A stretch of 64,000 nucleotides of DNA, taken from NCBI GenBank assembly GCA_018333075.1, contig BORH01000002.1, positions 186,001 to 250,000 of the forward strand, given 5' to 3'. The notes beneath the pieces are model-generated. The model was not told where the DNA came from. It was given only the letters and a program-made list of their open reading frames with translations, and ran no database searches. Position 1 is the first letter of the stretch; every line of letters starts with the position of its first letter. The DNA comes from Heyndrickxia sporothermodurans (GTDB lineage Bacteria; Bacillota; Bacilli; Bacillales; Bacillaceae_C). The position numbers were made by a program, and so were the translations under genes. Of this stretch, positions 16,607-25,697 are shown piece after piece.

Positions 16607-18214
16607 TTACCCATGAAGTGAATTGTGTAAATGAATGTCTATTATAGTTATCTTTTTTGATTCTGTTAAAGCCTCTGAAAATATATTACTGAATTCAGTT
16701 AAAGTATTAGCCCTTTTTCCTATTACACGAAAGCTTTCAGCTAATTGAATATAATCCGGATTATTAAAGGATACACCAAAATTAGTTCCAAATTTTTCAT
16801 CCATCATATCTTGTTCCATTTTCAAAACAGAATCATTAAGTACAATTATAATGAAGGATAAACCTAATCGTTTGGCAGTTTCTAGTTCAGCAATATTCAT
16901 TAATGCTCCACCATCTCCAGTAATACAAATTACCGGGTCATTTGGACATGCTAATTTAGCACCAATTGATCCAGGCAATGCAATCCCCATTGATGCAAGT
17001 CCGTTTGATAATATTAACCTGTTTGGAAGCATTGGCTGATATGTTCTCGCAATTGAAGTTTTATGTGCACCTACATCAGAAACCACAATCGTTTTCGCAG
17101 GAGAAAATGTTTCAATAATAGATAAAACATTCTCTATCGTTAACGGTAATGACTGAATATCAGTTGGTTTCTCATCTATTTGGTATACACGTCTTATCGT
17201 CTCTTGAAGATTTCCAAATGGTTTCCACGGTTTTGGAGTAGGTTTTAATTGGTTTATTTCATTTAAAATATTCTTAAGGTTGCCGACCAATTCGACTCCA
17301 ACTGGATAATATTCATTTGTTTCTGCTTGATTTGAATCGATATGTAGTATCGCTATTTTCTTTTTATTCCATTCTTTTGGTAGTTTTTCTACAAAATCAA
17401 ACCCGATGACTATTAATAAATCAGCTTCATCTATTCCTGATAATACGATATCATCTTTATTAAAACCGAAAGTATAAAAATTTAATTGATGTGTTTTCGG
17501 CAGAATTCCTTTAGACATAAAGCTATGAATTACTGGAGCTTGTAGCGTTTCTGCAAAAGTAAGTAACTCATTTTCAGCATTCTGTCTAATAATGCCATTT
17601 CCAATAATAATAAATGGTTTAGACGATTTATTAATAGTTGAAACAGCATCTTGAAACCCTTCTAAAATTGGAATGACGGGGAAGATCTCATTAACAGAAA
17701 TGGGCTTTGCAGAAATCATTTGAGTTGCTAGATTTTCGGGCAGTTCAATAATAACAGCCCCAGACTTCTCTGTTTTTGCTATTTTAAATGCTTTCCGAAT
17801 GATAGTAGGAATAGACTGTGATTCTTTGATTTGTGTTGCCCATTTCGTTACAGGCTCGAACATTTTTACAACATTTATATATTGATGAGATTCTTCATGC
17901 TGCCTTTCAAATGGTGCTTGTCCGGTTATAGCGATTACAGGAGAGTGATCCAATTGTGCACTTGCAATACCTGTTAATAAATTTGTGGCACCCGGCCCAA
18001 GAGTTGCTAAACACACTCCTGCTTTATTCGATAATCTCGCATACACATCAGCCATAAAAGCGGCTCCCTGCTCGTGACGAACATTTACAAATTGAATTTG
18101 TTTAGATTTTGATAAAGAATTAACAAGATCTAAGGTCTCTTTACCAGGTATCCCAAAAATATATTCGACTCCTTCATTTTCTAAACATTGAACAAGCATA
18201 TCAGTTGCTTTCAT
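16607..18214 (-). CDS. Acetolactate-synthase-like TPP-dependent enzyme
   Basis: Thiamine-pyrophosphate-dependent enzyme of 535 residues with the three-domain order of acetohydroxyacid synthases: N-terminal pyrimidine-binding domain with catalytic Glu48 in RHEQGAAF, a central domain, and a C-terminal TPP/Mg domain with GDGG at 433-436 and the matching N-x-S further on. It resembles the catabolic acetolactate synthase AlsS but is shorter at the N-terminus. No small (regulatory) subunit gene and no alsD lies nearby, so the assignment to acetoin formation is open; an oxo-acid decarboxylase or glyoxylate carboligase role is possible. Start ATG follows GGAGGTCC. Confidence 0.8.
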   Translation of the reverse strand: MKATDMLVQCLENEGVEYIFGIPGKETLDLVNSLSKSKQIQFVNVRHEQGAAFMADVYARLSNKAGVCLATLGPGATNLLTGIASAQLDHSPVIAITGQAPFERQHEESHQYINVVKMFEPVTKWATQIKESQSIPTIIRKAFKIAKTEKSGAVIIELPENLATQMISAKPISVNEIFPVIPILEGFQDAVSTINKSSKPFIIIGNGIIRQNAENELLTFAETLQAPVIHSFMSKGILPKTHQLNFYTFGFNKDDIVLSGIDEADLLIVIGFDFVEKLPKEWNKKKIAILHIDSNQAETNEYYPVGVELVGNLKNILNEINQLKPTPKPWKPFGNLQETIRRVYQIDEKPTDIQSLPLTIENVLSIIETFSPAKTIVVSDVGAHKTSIARTYQPMLPNRLILSNGLASMGIALPGSIGAKLACPNDPVICITGDGGALMNIAELETAKRLGLSFIIIVLNDSVLKMEQDMMDEKFGTNFGVSFNNPDYIQLAESFRVIGKRANTLTEFSNIFSEALTESKKITIIDIHLHNSLHG

Positions 18215-18348
18215 TTGGACCTCCTATTTTTTCTACTAGTTTGCCCTTACAATTGAATAAGTTCTCAATATTTCTAGAAAAAAATTCATTTTCATTCCTA
18301 TTTGCTTAACTTAAAATAATAAAAATCTAAAAATATACATTTTTTTGA

Positions 18349-18375
18349 AACCAACTACTATTCACGATTATCTAA
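18349..18375 (+). promoter_or_regulatory. Possible ECF-type autoregulatory promoter
   Basis: TGAAACCAAC resembles the -35 element of Bacillus ECF sigma factors and lies about 40 bases before the sigma gene. The -10 part (CGATTATC) differs from the CGTC consensus and the spacing is short, so the call is weak. Confidence 0.3.
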
Positions 18376-18396
18376 TAAGTGAAAGGGGGATGGGAA

Positions 18397-18954
18397 ATGG
18401 GTGAACAAAAGCTAATTAAAAAAGCAAAAAAAGGTGATGGAAAAGCTTTTGAAGAGTTAATAAACCGATATCAAGATCAACTTTATCGTACAGCATATAT
18501 CTATGTCCAAAACAAAGAAGATGGACTTGATACCATTCAAGAAGCCGTCTATAAAGCTTACTTATCCTTAGAGAATTTGAAGGAGCCAAAATATTTTAAA
18601 TCGTGGCTCATGCGTATATTAATTAATTGCGCATATGAGCTACTTAGAACAAAGAAAAAAGTCATAAATATTCAAAATGAAAGTAAGCTCTTAGCTTTTG
18701 AAGCTGCCGATATTACCTATCTATGTGACCAAAGCATGGATTTGAAAGCAGCTATTCAGCAGTTAGAGGAAAACTACCAAAAAATCATTATTTTATATTA
18801 CTATCATGATTTATCCATTCATCAAATCGCCTGGAATATGGAAATTCCTGAGGGTACCGTGAAATCCTATTTGCATAGAGCTAGAAAAACTTTAAAAAAA
18901 CAATTAGAAGGATGTGATCAAACATGGATAAACAGTGGTTTAATGACGAAATGA
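18397..18954 (+). CDS. ECF RNA polymerase sigma factor
   Basis: 185-residue extracytoplasmic-function sigma factor with only regions 2 and 4. Region 2 reads AFEELINRYQDQLYRTAY with the following TIQEAVYKAY helix; region 4 is LSIHQIAWNMEIPEGTVKSY with the RARKTLKK end. It resembles the Bacillus SigV/YlaC-type group with DUF4179 anti-sigma partners. The ATG at 18397 has AAAGGGGG upstream; a GTG 18 bases earlier overlaps that site and is less likely. The anti-sigma gene begins 31 bases before its stop, indicating coupled translation. Confidence 0.92.
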   Translation: MGEQKLIKKAKKGDGKAFEELINRYQDQLYRTAYIYVQNKEDGLDTIQEAVYKAYLSLENLKEPKYFKSWLMRILINCAYELLRTKKKVINIQNESKLLAFEAADITYLCDQSMDLKAAIQQLEENYQKIIILYYYHDLSIHQIAWNMEIPEGTVKSYLHRARKTLKKQLEGCDQTWINSGLMTK

Positions 18955-20320
18955 ATAAAATTGAAGTTCCACGACAAGATGTTAGCACTGTAATAAAACA
19001 TGGAATTATGATAGCTCAAAAAGAAAAACCAACCAAAAGCCCTATAAAACGGATAAGAATACCACTAATTGCTGCTTCACTAATAATTGGAGTGTTTAGC
19101 TCTGGATTTGTGTCTCCACAAATGAAACAAGTATTAGCTAAAGTTCCAATAATAGGAAACATCTATCCAAGCTTTTATGATAAAGTTGGAGAGAAACTAA
19201 CAAAAAACAACCTAGTAACTACATTAAATCAAAAAGCTACTAGCAATAACATTGGGGTTACTGTAAACAATGTGTATTATGATGGAGGGAGAATCAGCGT
19301 AACTTTTAAAGTCGAAAACCTTGAAGTGGATTCAGATGGTTTTACTTTGATTACAAACTTGCAGATGGTAGTAAGAAATGGGGTATGGCCGCTTCAAGTG
19401 ATTTAAAGGTTACACCAGATAGTCTTATTGCTCAATTGCTTATTGATTATCCAGAAAAAACACTTCCTAAAAAATTTATCTTGCCACTAAGTATTACCTC
19501 TATCAACGATATAAAAGGTAAATGGGATTTCAATATTCCAATCCGTCAACTACCTAATAAGAAGATCAATGTAACACAGTCAATTACGAGTAAAGATAAA
19601 AAGGTTACATTACAGTTTGAATCAATTACATTCGGAAAAGAATCATCCGTATTTGATTACAAAGCTATCCATTCAATTGATGGTAAGAATGATTTAATGC
19701 GATTATCTAAAATAATAGATGACAAAGGACAAGAAATACCTTTATTAATGTCAGGTATGGAGTTTAACAAAAAACAAGTTGGCAATAAGATTGAGTCAGA
19801 GGAACGCTCTATTTACGGAAAAATACCTGCAGATGCTAAGTATATTACGTTTTATCCTTATGTAAGAAGGGCCGATACTAATAGTATTAAGCCATTAAAT
19901 ACACCTACACCATTCACCCTAAAAAGTAAGCGAAGTAATACGCAGGTAACAGTGAAAAATATTCAATATAAGAAGAAGGAACAAAGGTTAGTGGTACAAT
20001 TTAAAGTAGATCACGCTAGTAATAAAAAAAGTGTGGATGAATTAGCACGTAATTTTATTGGTCTAATTGGTTTAGTTGATTCTTCAATGAGTGACCGTGA
20101 ATATTATCCTCTTGGTCATATTCTAAAAGATAATGACGTGGAAATTTTGGATGAAAAGAATTTACTTTTTGAATCCACATTTAAATTAGATGGGGAACAA
20201 TTTGGTACTTTTAATACTGCCTTAGAAAACTTTAGTTTAGAGGGTTATTCCTTTGAAATTCCTTTTTCAACATCATTGCCTGAAAAACCACTCCCTCCAA
20301 TCAAAGTGAAATTAAAATAA
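18924..20320 (+). pseudogene. DUF4179 anti-sigma factor, frameshifted
   Basis: Membrane anti-sigma factor partner of the upstream ECF gene. The N-terminal cytoplasmic part (about 48 residues) is followed by one membrane helix (IPLIAASLIIGVFSSGFVS) and a large extracellular DUF4179/DUF5643-type region. The frame changes near 19340-19344: the first frame ends early at 19406, while the other frame runs on to 20320. Adding one T to the TTTT run gives the smooth reading DGFYFDYKLADGSKKWGMAA, exactly what the family shows, so the gene lacks one base. If real, the sigma factor would have lost its extracellular sensor while keeping the tethering N-terminus. A sequencing error is the main alternative. 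Confidence 0.85.
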
Positions 20321-20347
20321 TAAGACTGATAGTTCCACCTGTATTAA

Positions 20348-20382
20348 TAAAAAGGAACATAGAATCTACACCTATGTTCCTT
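20348..20382 (-). terminator. Terminator between anti-sigma and MFS genes
   Basis: AAGGAACATA pairs with TATGTTCCTT; on the minus strand TTTTTATTAATA follows, ending the MFS transcript. The stem could also stop plus-strand transcription. Confidence 0.7.
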
Positions 20383-20389
20383 CTCTCTG

Positions 20390-21668
20390 CTAATCTGTTT
20401 CGCGTTCAATATTAAGCCATAAGTTCCCTAGCTTGCTTACCCTCTGACGTTGTTCCTTTATAAGCATCACACCAAGAAGTTCAAATAAAGAAAAAACAAC
20501 TGGAATGATAAATCCATAATGATCCCCATCTCAATTGAACCGTGATAATGATCTAATACATTCCCAAAAATAATAGGTAATAATACAGCACTTAAAAATC
20601 CTCCAGTATTGGCAAAACCTGAAACAACCCCTACTTCCTTAATTGGAAAAGATTGTCGAACAACAGCAAAGGTCAACGCACTTGCTCCACTACAATAACC
20701 AATTATAAAAAATAAAATAACCAACAAGACGAAAGGCGGTTCGCCATTAAATAGAAAAAAGATTAGCCAACTACAAACAGTAAATATGTGAACAATGACA
20801 TATGGCCGTTTTATCGAATGGATACGTCCTGTAATCCAACCTGTTAAAGGCGCACCAATAATAGCACCAATTAACCCAACCATAATAAGCTGACTAACAC
20901 CTGAACGAGTCATTCCATATGGTACTGCCCATGAACCAATAAATCCAACATATGTTTCAACTACACCAAAATGGCATAAAAAAGTAGCCCAAGCTTGCCT
21001 ATTAGAAAATAATCGTCGTAAAATAACCACTGTTTTTTCTTTATTTGAGGAAGGACAATCACCTGATTTTATTTCTTTTTGTAAATAGCTTTCCATTTGT
21101 CTTGGTTTTTTCACTAAAACGATATATAAAAGAATACCACAAATACATAATAGACAACCTGTTATTAAAAATGGTATTCTCCATCCTAATAAGTCAATTG
21201 AGGCTGAAAAAGGAACAGAGGCCATTAAGAAGCCAAGACTTCCACTCATTCCTGCAAAAGCAAGTAATTGCACAAATTCATTCACTTTAAACCATTGGCT
21301 TAAAATAAGCACTAAATTAACCCAAATTGCTGCATCTCCAACCCCTACCAATAATCGAGCGCAAATTAGCAACCACTCATTAGGAGCAATACTATATAAT
21401 AATGTACCTACACCAGTAAGCAGAGTTCCGAAAATAAGAAAATAGTTTGGCCCATAGCGGTCAGAAAAAATCCCAATTGGAATTTGCAATCCTGCATATG
21501 CAAAAAATTGAATACTGGTTAAAAAACCAATAAATACAGCGTTAACATCAAACTCCTTCATTAATTGTTCTGTGATTAAACCTGGTGCCGTTCTTTGACT
21601 GACAATAAAAAATAGGAAAGCAATACAACACTGAAAACAACCCATCTATATCTGCTATCTTTATTCAA
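20390..21668 (-). pseudogene. MFS transporter with two frameshifts
   Basis: Twelve-helix major-facilitator permease broken near both ends. The central frame (21645-20467) contains GIFSDRYGPNY, motif A. Upstream, a different frame gives a proper N-terminus, starting at TTG (21668) six bases after GGAGAAG and reading RYRWVVFSVVLLSYF; adding one T to the six-T run at 21607-21612 joins it to the main frame. At the 3' end, adding one G to GGGG near 20524 gives DHYGFIIPVVFSLFELLG and moves the stop to 20390. The whole would be about 425 residues, a normal length for the family. Both breaks are single-base homopolymer changes. Substrate unknown. Confidence 0.85.
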
Positions 21669-21781
21669 ATGAATTCTTCTCCAATACATTTTTTATCATT
21701 ATACTCCTATTTTTATAAGAATAAGGAGTTAATTTTCATGTAGGTGTTTCCATTTAAAAAACAACTATTTTTCTATATAAA

Positions 21782-21808
21782 TAAAAACTCCCAAAAACAA
21801 TTGAGAGT
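21782..21808 (-). terminator. Terminator of the cyclase gene
   Basis: Minus-strand hairpin ACTCTCAA / TTGGGAGT followed by TTTTTATTT, 30 bases after the cyclase stop. It separates the riboswitch-controlled gene from the MFS gene. Confidence 0.7.
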
Positions 21809-21838
21809 CTTATACATAAAAAAAAATCTTATTAAATG

Positions 21839-22576
21839 TTATGGTAATATAGCAAATGATCTGACAGGAAATCCTGAAGCATGATCAGGCTTTGCGACAA
21901 TATTTAATATCACTGCACCTTTTGCAGGCACTTGATCTAAATTCGCCAAAAGCTCAACTTGATAGGTATCTTGATCCAATACAAAATATTCCGCGAGTAA
22001 CGAACCATTCTTTTGATAATCTATACTTGAATCTGTATCAAATGTTTCATGGCCAATCGCCTTAACATTTCTTTCCTTAAATAAAAATGATAAAGCTTCT
22101 ACTGACCATCCTGGGGCATGGTTGTTTCCATCTCCGTCCTTATTATTAAAAGTGTCAATATTCGGCCAACGTTTGCTCCAATCCGTACGTAACGCAACAA
22201 ATGAGCCTTCCTCAATTTCCCCATACTCTTCTTCAAATGCGAAAATATCATCAACCGATAAAGTGAAATCGTGATTTTCCTCCGCTTCATTAGATTTATC
22301 TATTACTATAAGTGGTAACACCAATTCCTTCAAATCTAATTCATGTAAGTATCTGGCATCACGAACAAAATGGATTGGTGCATCTATATGTGTTCCATAT
22401 TGTCCAGCAAATGAAAAGCTTTGAGCAAAAAATCCATCATCATGATTAAACAGAGTTTTAAATTCAGCAGAATCAAATGCTGAAAAATGTGGTGAATCAG
22501 GACCAAAGGTATGTGTTAAATCGACCCAATGTTTTTCTTTAATAAATCGAAAAGCTTTTAGTAATTCATTTGACAT
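21839..22576 (-). CDS. Cyclase family protein (kynurenine formamidase-like), S-box controlled
   Basis: 245-residue metal-dependent hydrolase of the cyclase/KynB fold. The metal-binding signature GTHIDAPIH is at residues 61-69, and a second half includes HETFDTD. Family members hydrolyse N-formylkynurenine, isatin or other amide/lactam-like substrates. It is not next to any tryptophan-degradation gene. Instead it lies directly behind a SAM-I riboswitch, suggesting a role in methionine, SAM or sulfur metabolism; this is inference. The ATG follows TTTAGGGGGAT. An in-frame extension of 25 codons upstream would run into the riboswitch terminator and is rejected. Confidence 0.9.
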   Translation of the reverse strand: MSNELLKAFRFIKEKHWVDLTHTFGPDSPHFSAFDSAEFKTLFNHDDGFFAQSFSFAGQYGTHIDAPIHFVRDARYLHELDLKELVLPLIVIDKSNEAEENHDFTLSVDDIFAFEEEYGEIEEGSFVALRTDWSKRWPNIDTFNNKDGDGNNHAPGWSVEALSFLFKERNVKAIGHETFDTDSSIDYQKNGSLLAEYFVLDQDTYQVELLANLDQVPAKGAVILNIVAKPDHASGFPVRSFAILP

Positions 22577-22611
22577 AAAAATCCCCCTAAACAGTTTCTT
22601 AATTTTTACAT

Positions 22612-22764
22612 AAAAAAACCTCTTCAATAATATAAGAAGAGGTTTTGGCACCGTCGCTAATGTCTCTTCTTATCTTCAAGCATAAGCTTTCTGGAATTAG
22701 CACAGTACTAAAAGTCTGTTGCTGAGGTATCAACGGGCCAGTCCCTCCACCTCTCTTGATAAGA
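22612..22764 (-). promoter_or_regulatory. SAM-I (S-box) riboswitch
   Basis: On the minus strand the leader begins CTTATCAAGAGAGGTGGAGG, continues with GGGACTGGCCC and CCTCAGCAACA, and has the later TGTGCTAATTCC segment: the conserved S-box helices P1-P4. It ends in a terminator, AACCTCTTCTTATA paired with AAGAGGTT followed by seven T (22646-22613). High SAM should stabilise the aptamer and stop transcription before the cyclase gene 36 bases further on. Confidence 0.95.
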
Positions 22765-22892
22765 AAGTTTGAAAGTTAATTTTATTTATAATTACATTAC
22801 ATCTATCATGTATAAAAGTCAATATTAGAAATCAAAATTTTTAAATATATTAGAATCTTCATTTGGTATGATACTTAAAAAATTTCAAGCTT

Positions 22893-23810
22893 TTATATCT
22901 TCAGTGTTTCTCCTAAACTTAACATAATTAATGATGAAGGATCTAATTTCTCCTTCTCCCATGCTTTCATTAATCGATCTACTGCTTCTTTAGGAGTATC
23001 GTCCGCTAATCTAAATGCTCCATAATGCATTGGAATAAAATATTTTGCTCTAACATCTAAAAAAACCTTTACTGCTTCCTCTGGATTTATATGCTGTGAG
23101 GACATGAACCACTCTGGCTCATACGCTCCAATCGGTATTAATGCATAATCTATTGCTCGATGCTTTCCTATATTTTTAAAGCCTTCAAAATAACCACTAT
23201 CCCCTGCAAAGTAAATCGTATTCTCCATCCCCTCTATGATCCACCCTCCCCAATGTGATGTATTTGTATCAGTTAATGTTCTCTTTGTCCAATGTTGTGC
23301 AGGAACAAAGGTGAATGTAATGTCCTGAATCGTAGTTTTTTCCCACCAAGAAAACTCTTCCACTGGAAGTAGCTTTTTTCTAGTAAAGACATTTTTTAAA
23401 CCAATTGGAACAAGATAAATTGGGCTACCCTTTAACTTTTTTAAAGACGGTATATCTAAATGGTCATAATGACTATGAGAAATGAGAACAACATCTATTT
23501 CAGGAAGCTGATCTGACGTTAATCCGGGCTCAGATAATCTTATATCAAATCCCATTCTTTTTGCCCAGACAATGTCGGTAATGATATTTAAACCGTTCTG
23601 TTGAATAAAAAATGAGGAATGTCCAATCCAAGTAATGGTTGAATCTTTTCTATTTAATTGAAGATAGTCTATTTGTTTATTCATAGATTGAGGAACAGAA
23701 TATGATAAATCTTTCTTTTTCTTACGTCGTTCATTTTGCCATTTAAATAAATCCTTTGTAGTGTTTAGATTACTTGTACCATTTAAGTTGGCATATCTTT
23801 TTCTTACCAT
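22893..23810 (-). CDS. MBL-fold metal-dependent hydrolase (NAPE-PLD-like)
   Basis: Metallo-beta-lactamase-fold hydrolase of 305 residues. Zinc motif HSHYDH is at residues 112-117, followed by YFAGDSGYF (bridging Asp) and a late PMHYGAF His. The WIGHSSFFI and DPxL-like segments put it in the group containing UlaG-like and N-acyl-phosphatidylethanolamine phospholipase D-like enzymes. The true substrate is unknown. Ribosome binding site GGGAGG precedes the ATG. It diverges from the DIP1984-type gene with about 100 bases between the starts. Confidence 0.88.
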   Translation of the reverse strand: MVRKRYANLNGTSNLNTTKDLFKWQNERRKKKKDLSYSVPQSMNKQIDYLQLNRKDSTITWIGHSSFFIQQNGLNIITDIVWAKRMGFDIRLSEPGLTSDQLPEIDVVLISHSHYDHLDIPSLKKLKGSPIYLVPIGLKNVFTRKKLLPVEEFSWWEKTTIQDITFTFVPAQHWTKRTLTDTNTSHWGGWIIEGMENTIYFAGDSGYFEGFKNIGKHRAIDYALIPIGAYEPEWFMSSQHINPEEAVKVFLDVRAKYFIPMHYGAFRLADDTPKEAVDRLMKAWEKEKLDPSSLIMLSLGETLKI

Positions 23811-23913
23811 TTTAATAACCTCCCTTTTTCATTTTAAACAATATGAATATATTTCAAAAATCACAAAAAAATGGTATGATGCTTTTAACATATTTAATCG
23901 GGAGATGAGAAAT

Positions 23914-24429
23914 ATGGGGAAAATTACTTTAGCAGAAGCAGTAAAATTGAAGAGTATTTTAACGAAAACTATACATGAATTAGAAGAAGAAATCCACCGT
24001 GTTGCTTTCACTACTATTGAAAAAGGAGAAGCACCAGAATTTTTTCCACGTACGGTACAGGCAGTTGATGAAGAACTTGAAATGGTCAGAAAAGATATAC
24101 GTGTACTAGATAAATTGATGTATAGAGCAAATATTGATCATTCCATCTCTTTTAAAGATGAAACATTAACAATTGTTGAAGCAATAGAATTAGCAACTCA
24201 ACTTCGTGCGAAGGCCCGTCTTTACAAAGAATTAGGTTCAGCTAAAAAAGAAGAAATTCAATATGGAATTTCAGAGTATACAACCATCTATCAAGTTGCA
24301 CTTTTCGAACCAGAAGATTATCGCCAAAAGGCTATACAAATCGAAAAAGATGCTCATAAGCTTTCAAACTTAATTAACGCGAAAAACTATTTAATTGAAA
24401 TAGAATTTGATGATAAAAAATATTTCTAA
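23914..24429 (+). CDS. DIP1984 family protein
   Basis: 171-residue soluble alpha-helical protein. ITLAEAVKLKSILTKTIHEL at the start, repeated long charged helices and the middle block IVEAIELATQLRAKARL are typical of the DIP1984/DUF6847 family, found in many Firmicutes and Actinobacteria without known function (sometimes labelled septicolysin). The ATG at 23914 lies nine bases after CGGGAG; the frame is open further upstream but without a ribosome binding site. Divergent from the MBL hydrolase gene. Confidence 0.8.
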   Translation: MGKITLAEAVKLKSILTKTIHELEEEIHRVAFTTIEKGEAPEFFPRTVQAVDEELEMVRKDIRVLDKLMYRANIDHSISFKDETLTIVEAIELATQLRAKARLYKELGSAKKEEIQYGISEYTTIYQVALFEPEDYRQKAIQIEKDAHKLSNLINAKNYLIEIEFDDKKYF

Positions 24430-24595
24430 ACCTGGAAAAGGTGAGACTCCTTCTCCAGGCATAGAGTGGAGGAACACAATATTAAATGGTGAGCAAACCA
24501 ATGACTCGTCCCCGTTTACTTTGTGACCTATCATCTATTACCAACTATAGGCAAATGCAATCGATTTATAATGAGATTTTTGTTCTCCCTCTATG

Positions 24596-24634
24596 GTACA
24601 AGCTCCCTTTATTTACGTAAAGGGAGCTTGTATT
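24596..24634. terminator. Bidirectional terminator
   Basis: TACAAGCTCCCTTTA pairs with TAAAGGGAGCTTGTA with a short loop. T-rich sequence follows on the plus strand. It separates the convergent DIP1984-type and asparaginase genes. Confidence 0.75.
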
Positions 24635-24663
24635 TAGTATTTTTATATTTTATTCATCCACAT

Positions 24664-25665
24664 TTAAATGATTGAGAACTTCCTTCTAATTTCACCGACT
24701 TTTACTCCCGAATCATTTTTGACAATATCAGGCTTTAAATTTTTTAATTGAGATATCGTTTCTTTATTTTTGTAATCAATTTGTTCGAGAATCGATGCGA
24801 CAATATTCGGCCAAACCTCTTCGGATCCGTTCATAACCTTAAGCGCGATACCAAGCTTCTCATTTTTTAATCCTAAACAATAAACACCTTGTGCACCACC
24901 TTTAGCCACAATATTTTCATCACGCAAAAGAACGGAACATATGAAATGCTCTGAAGCGATCATGTTATATTGTTTATTCATGATCTTTGTAAGCTTCATA
25001 ACTGCTTTGCGCAATGGAAGATCTGCAATTAAATCAGGACGTGCAAGCTTCAAATAAGTAATAGCCATATTTCTTATAGGAATAGCAAATACAGGAACAC
25101 CACACCCATCAATCCCAATAGTAATTTCACTTATAGGAACTTCAGATAACGTTGAAAGAATTTGTATAATTTGTTTTTGAAGGGGATGATCCACTTTCCA
25201 ATAACCATTAACTGGGTAGCCTAGCTCGTGACAAACAGCAACAAACCCCATATGTTTACCGGAACAATTATGATATAGTCTTCTTTTCATTTTTCCTTCA
25301 CGAAGCATCTGCTCACGAGGCATCTCATTTAATGGAAGGGATGGAGGACAGAAAAGCTCTGTTTCTTCCACAGGCAATTTATGTAACATCGATTCAAGGG
25401 ATGAAATATGGTAAGCCTCTCCCCTGTGAGATGCCGCAAATAAAGCCGCTTCTTGTTCTAAAAGACCATAGTTAGCAATAATATTGGTTAAAAAGATAGG
25501 TAAAGCTTGAATGGGTTTTGCTGCTGAACGGAAAAAAACTTTTTGTTGCATATCCCCTACTTGAAATACTTGTTCCAGCTTATCGTTTACACCACAAATG
25601 ATCCCTGTATGAACATTTTCGACTAAATCTGCTCTCATTTCTTCTATTAATATGTCATATCCCAT
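24664..25665 (-). CDS. Asparaginase (type II, thermolabile-like family)
   Basis: 333 residues of the Asparaginase_II family (Rhizobium etli AspA type), distinct from the bacterial AnsA/AnsB fold. Conserved blocks are FFRSAAKPIQALP with the nucleophile-type Ser, AASHRGE, HNCSGKHMGF and GIDGCGVP. The enzyme would release ammonia and aspartate from asparagine. Ribosome binding site GAGAGG precedes the ATG. It begins 32 bases after the ROK gene on the same strand, so the two are probably one transcript and the ROK protein may control it. This gives asparagine degradation under a sugar-type regulator, an unusual pairing. Confidence 0.88.
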   Translation of the reverse strand: MGYDILIEEMRADLVENVHTGIICGVNDKLEQVFQVGDMQQKVFFRSAAKPIQALPIFLTNIIANYGLLEQEAALFAASHRGEAYHISSLESMLHKLPVEETELFCPPSLPLNEMPREQMLREGKMKRRLYHNCSGKHMGFVAVCHELGYPVNGYWKVDHPLQKQIIQILSTLSEVPISEITIGIDGCGVPVFAIPIRNMAITYLKLARPDLIADLPLRKAVMKLTKIMNKQYNMIASEHFICSVLLRDENIVAKGGAQGVYCLGLKNEKLGIALKVMNGSEEVWPNIVASILEQIDYKNKETISQLKNLKPDIVKNDSGVKVGEIRRKFSII

Positions 25666-25697
25666 TATTTTTTCCTCTCCTCTTTTGCTGCGTAGGA

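Noticed and set aside
18924-20320. Programmed ribosomal frameshifting in the anti-sigma gene
   Set aside because: No classical slippery heptamer followed by a pseudoknot or stem was seen; a lost T in a T-run explains it more simply.
22577-22651. N-terminal extension of the cyclase gene
   Set aside because: It would lie inside the S-box terminator and leader and lacks a ribosome binding site; the ATG at 22576 is well supported.
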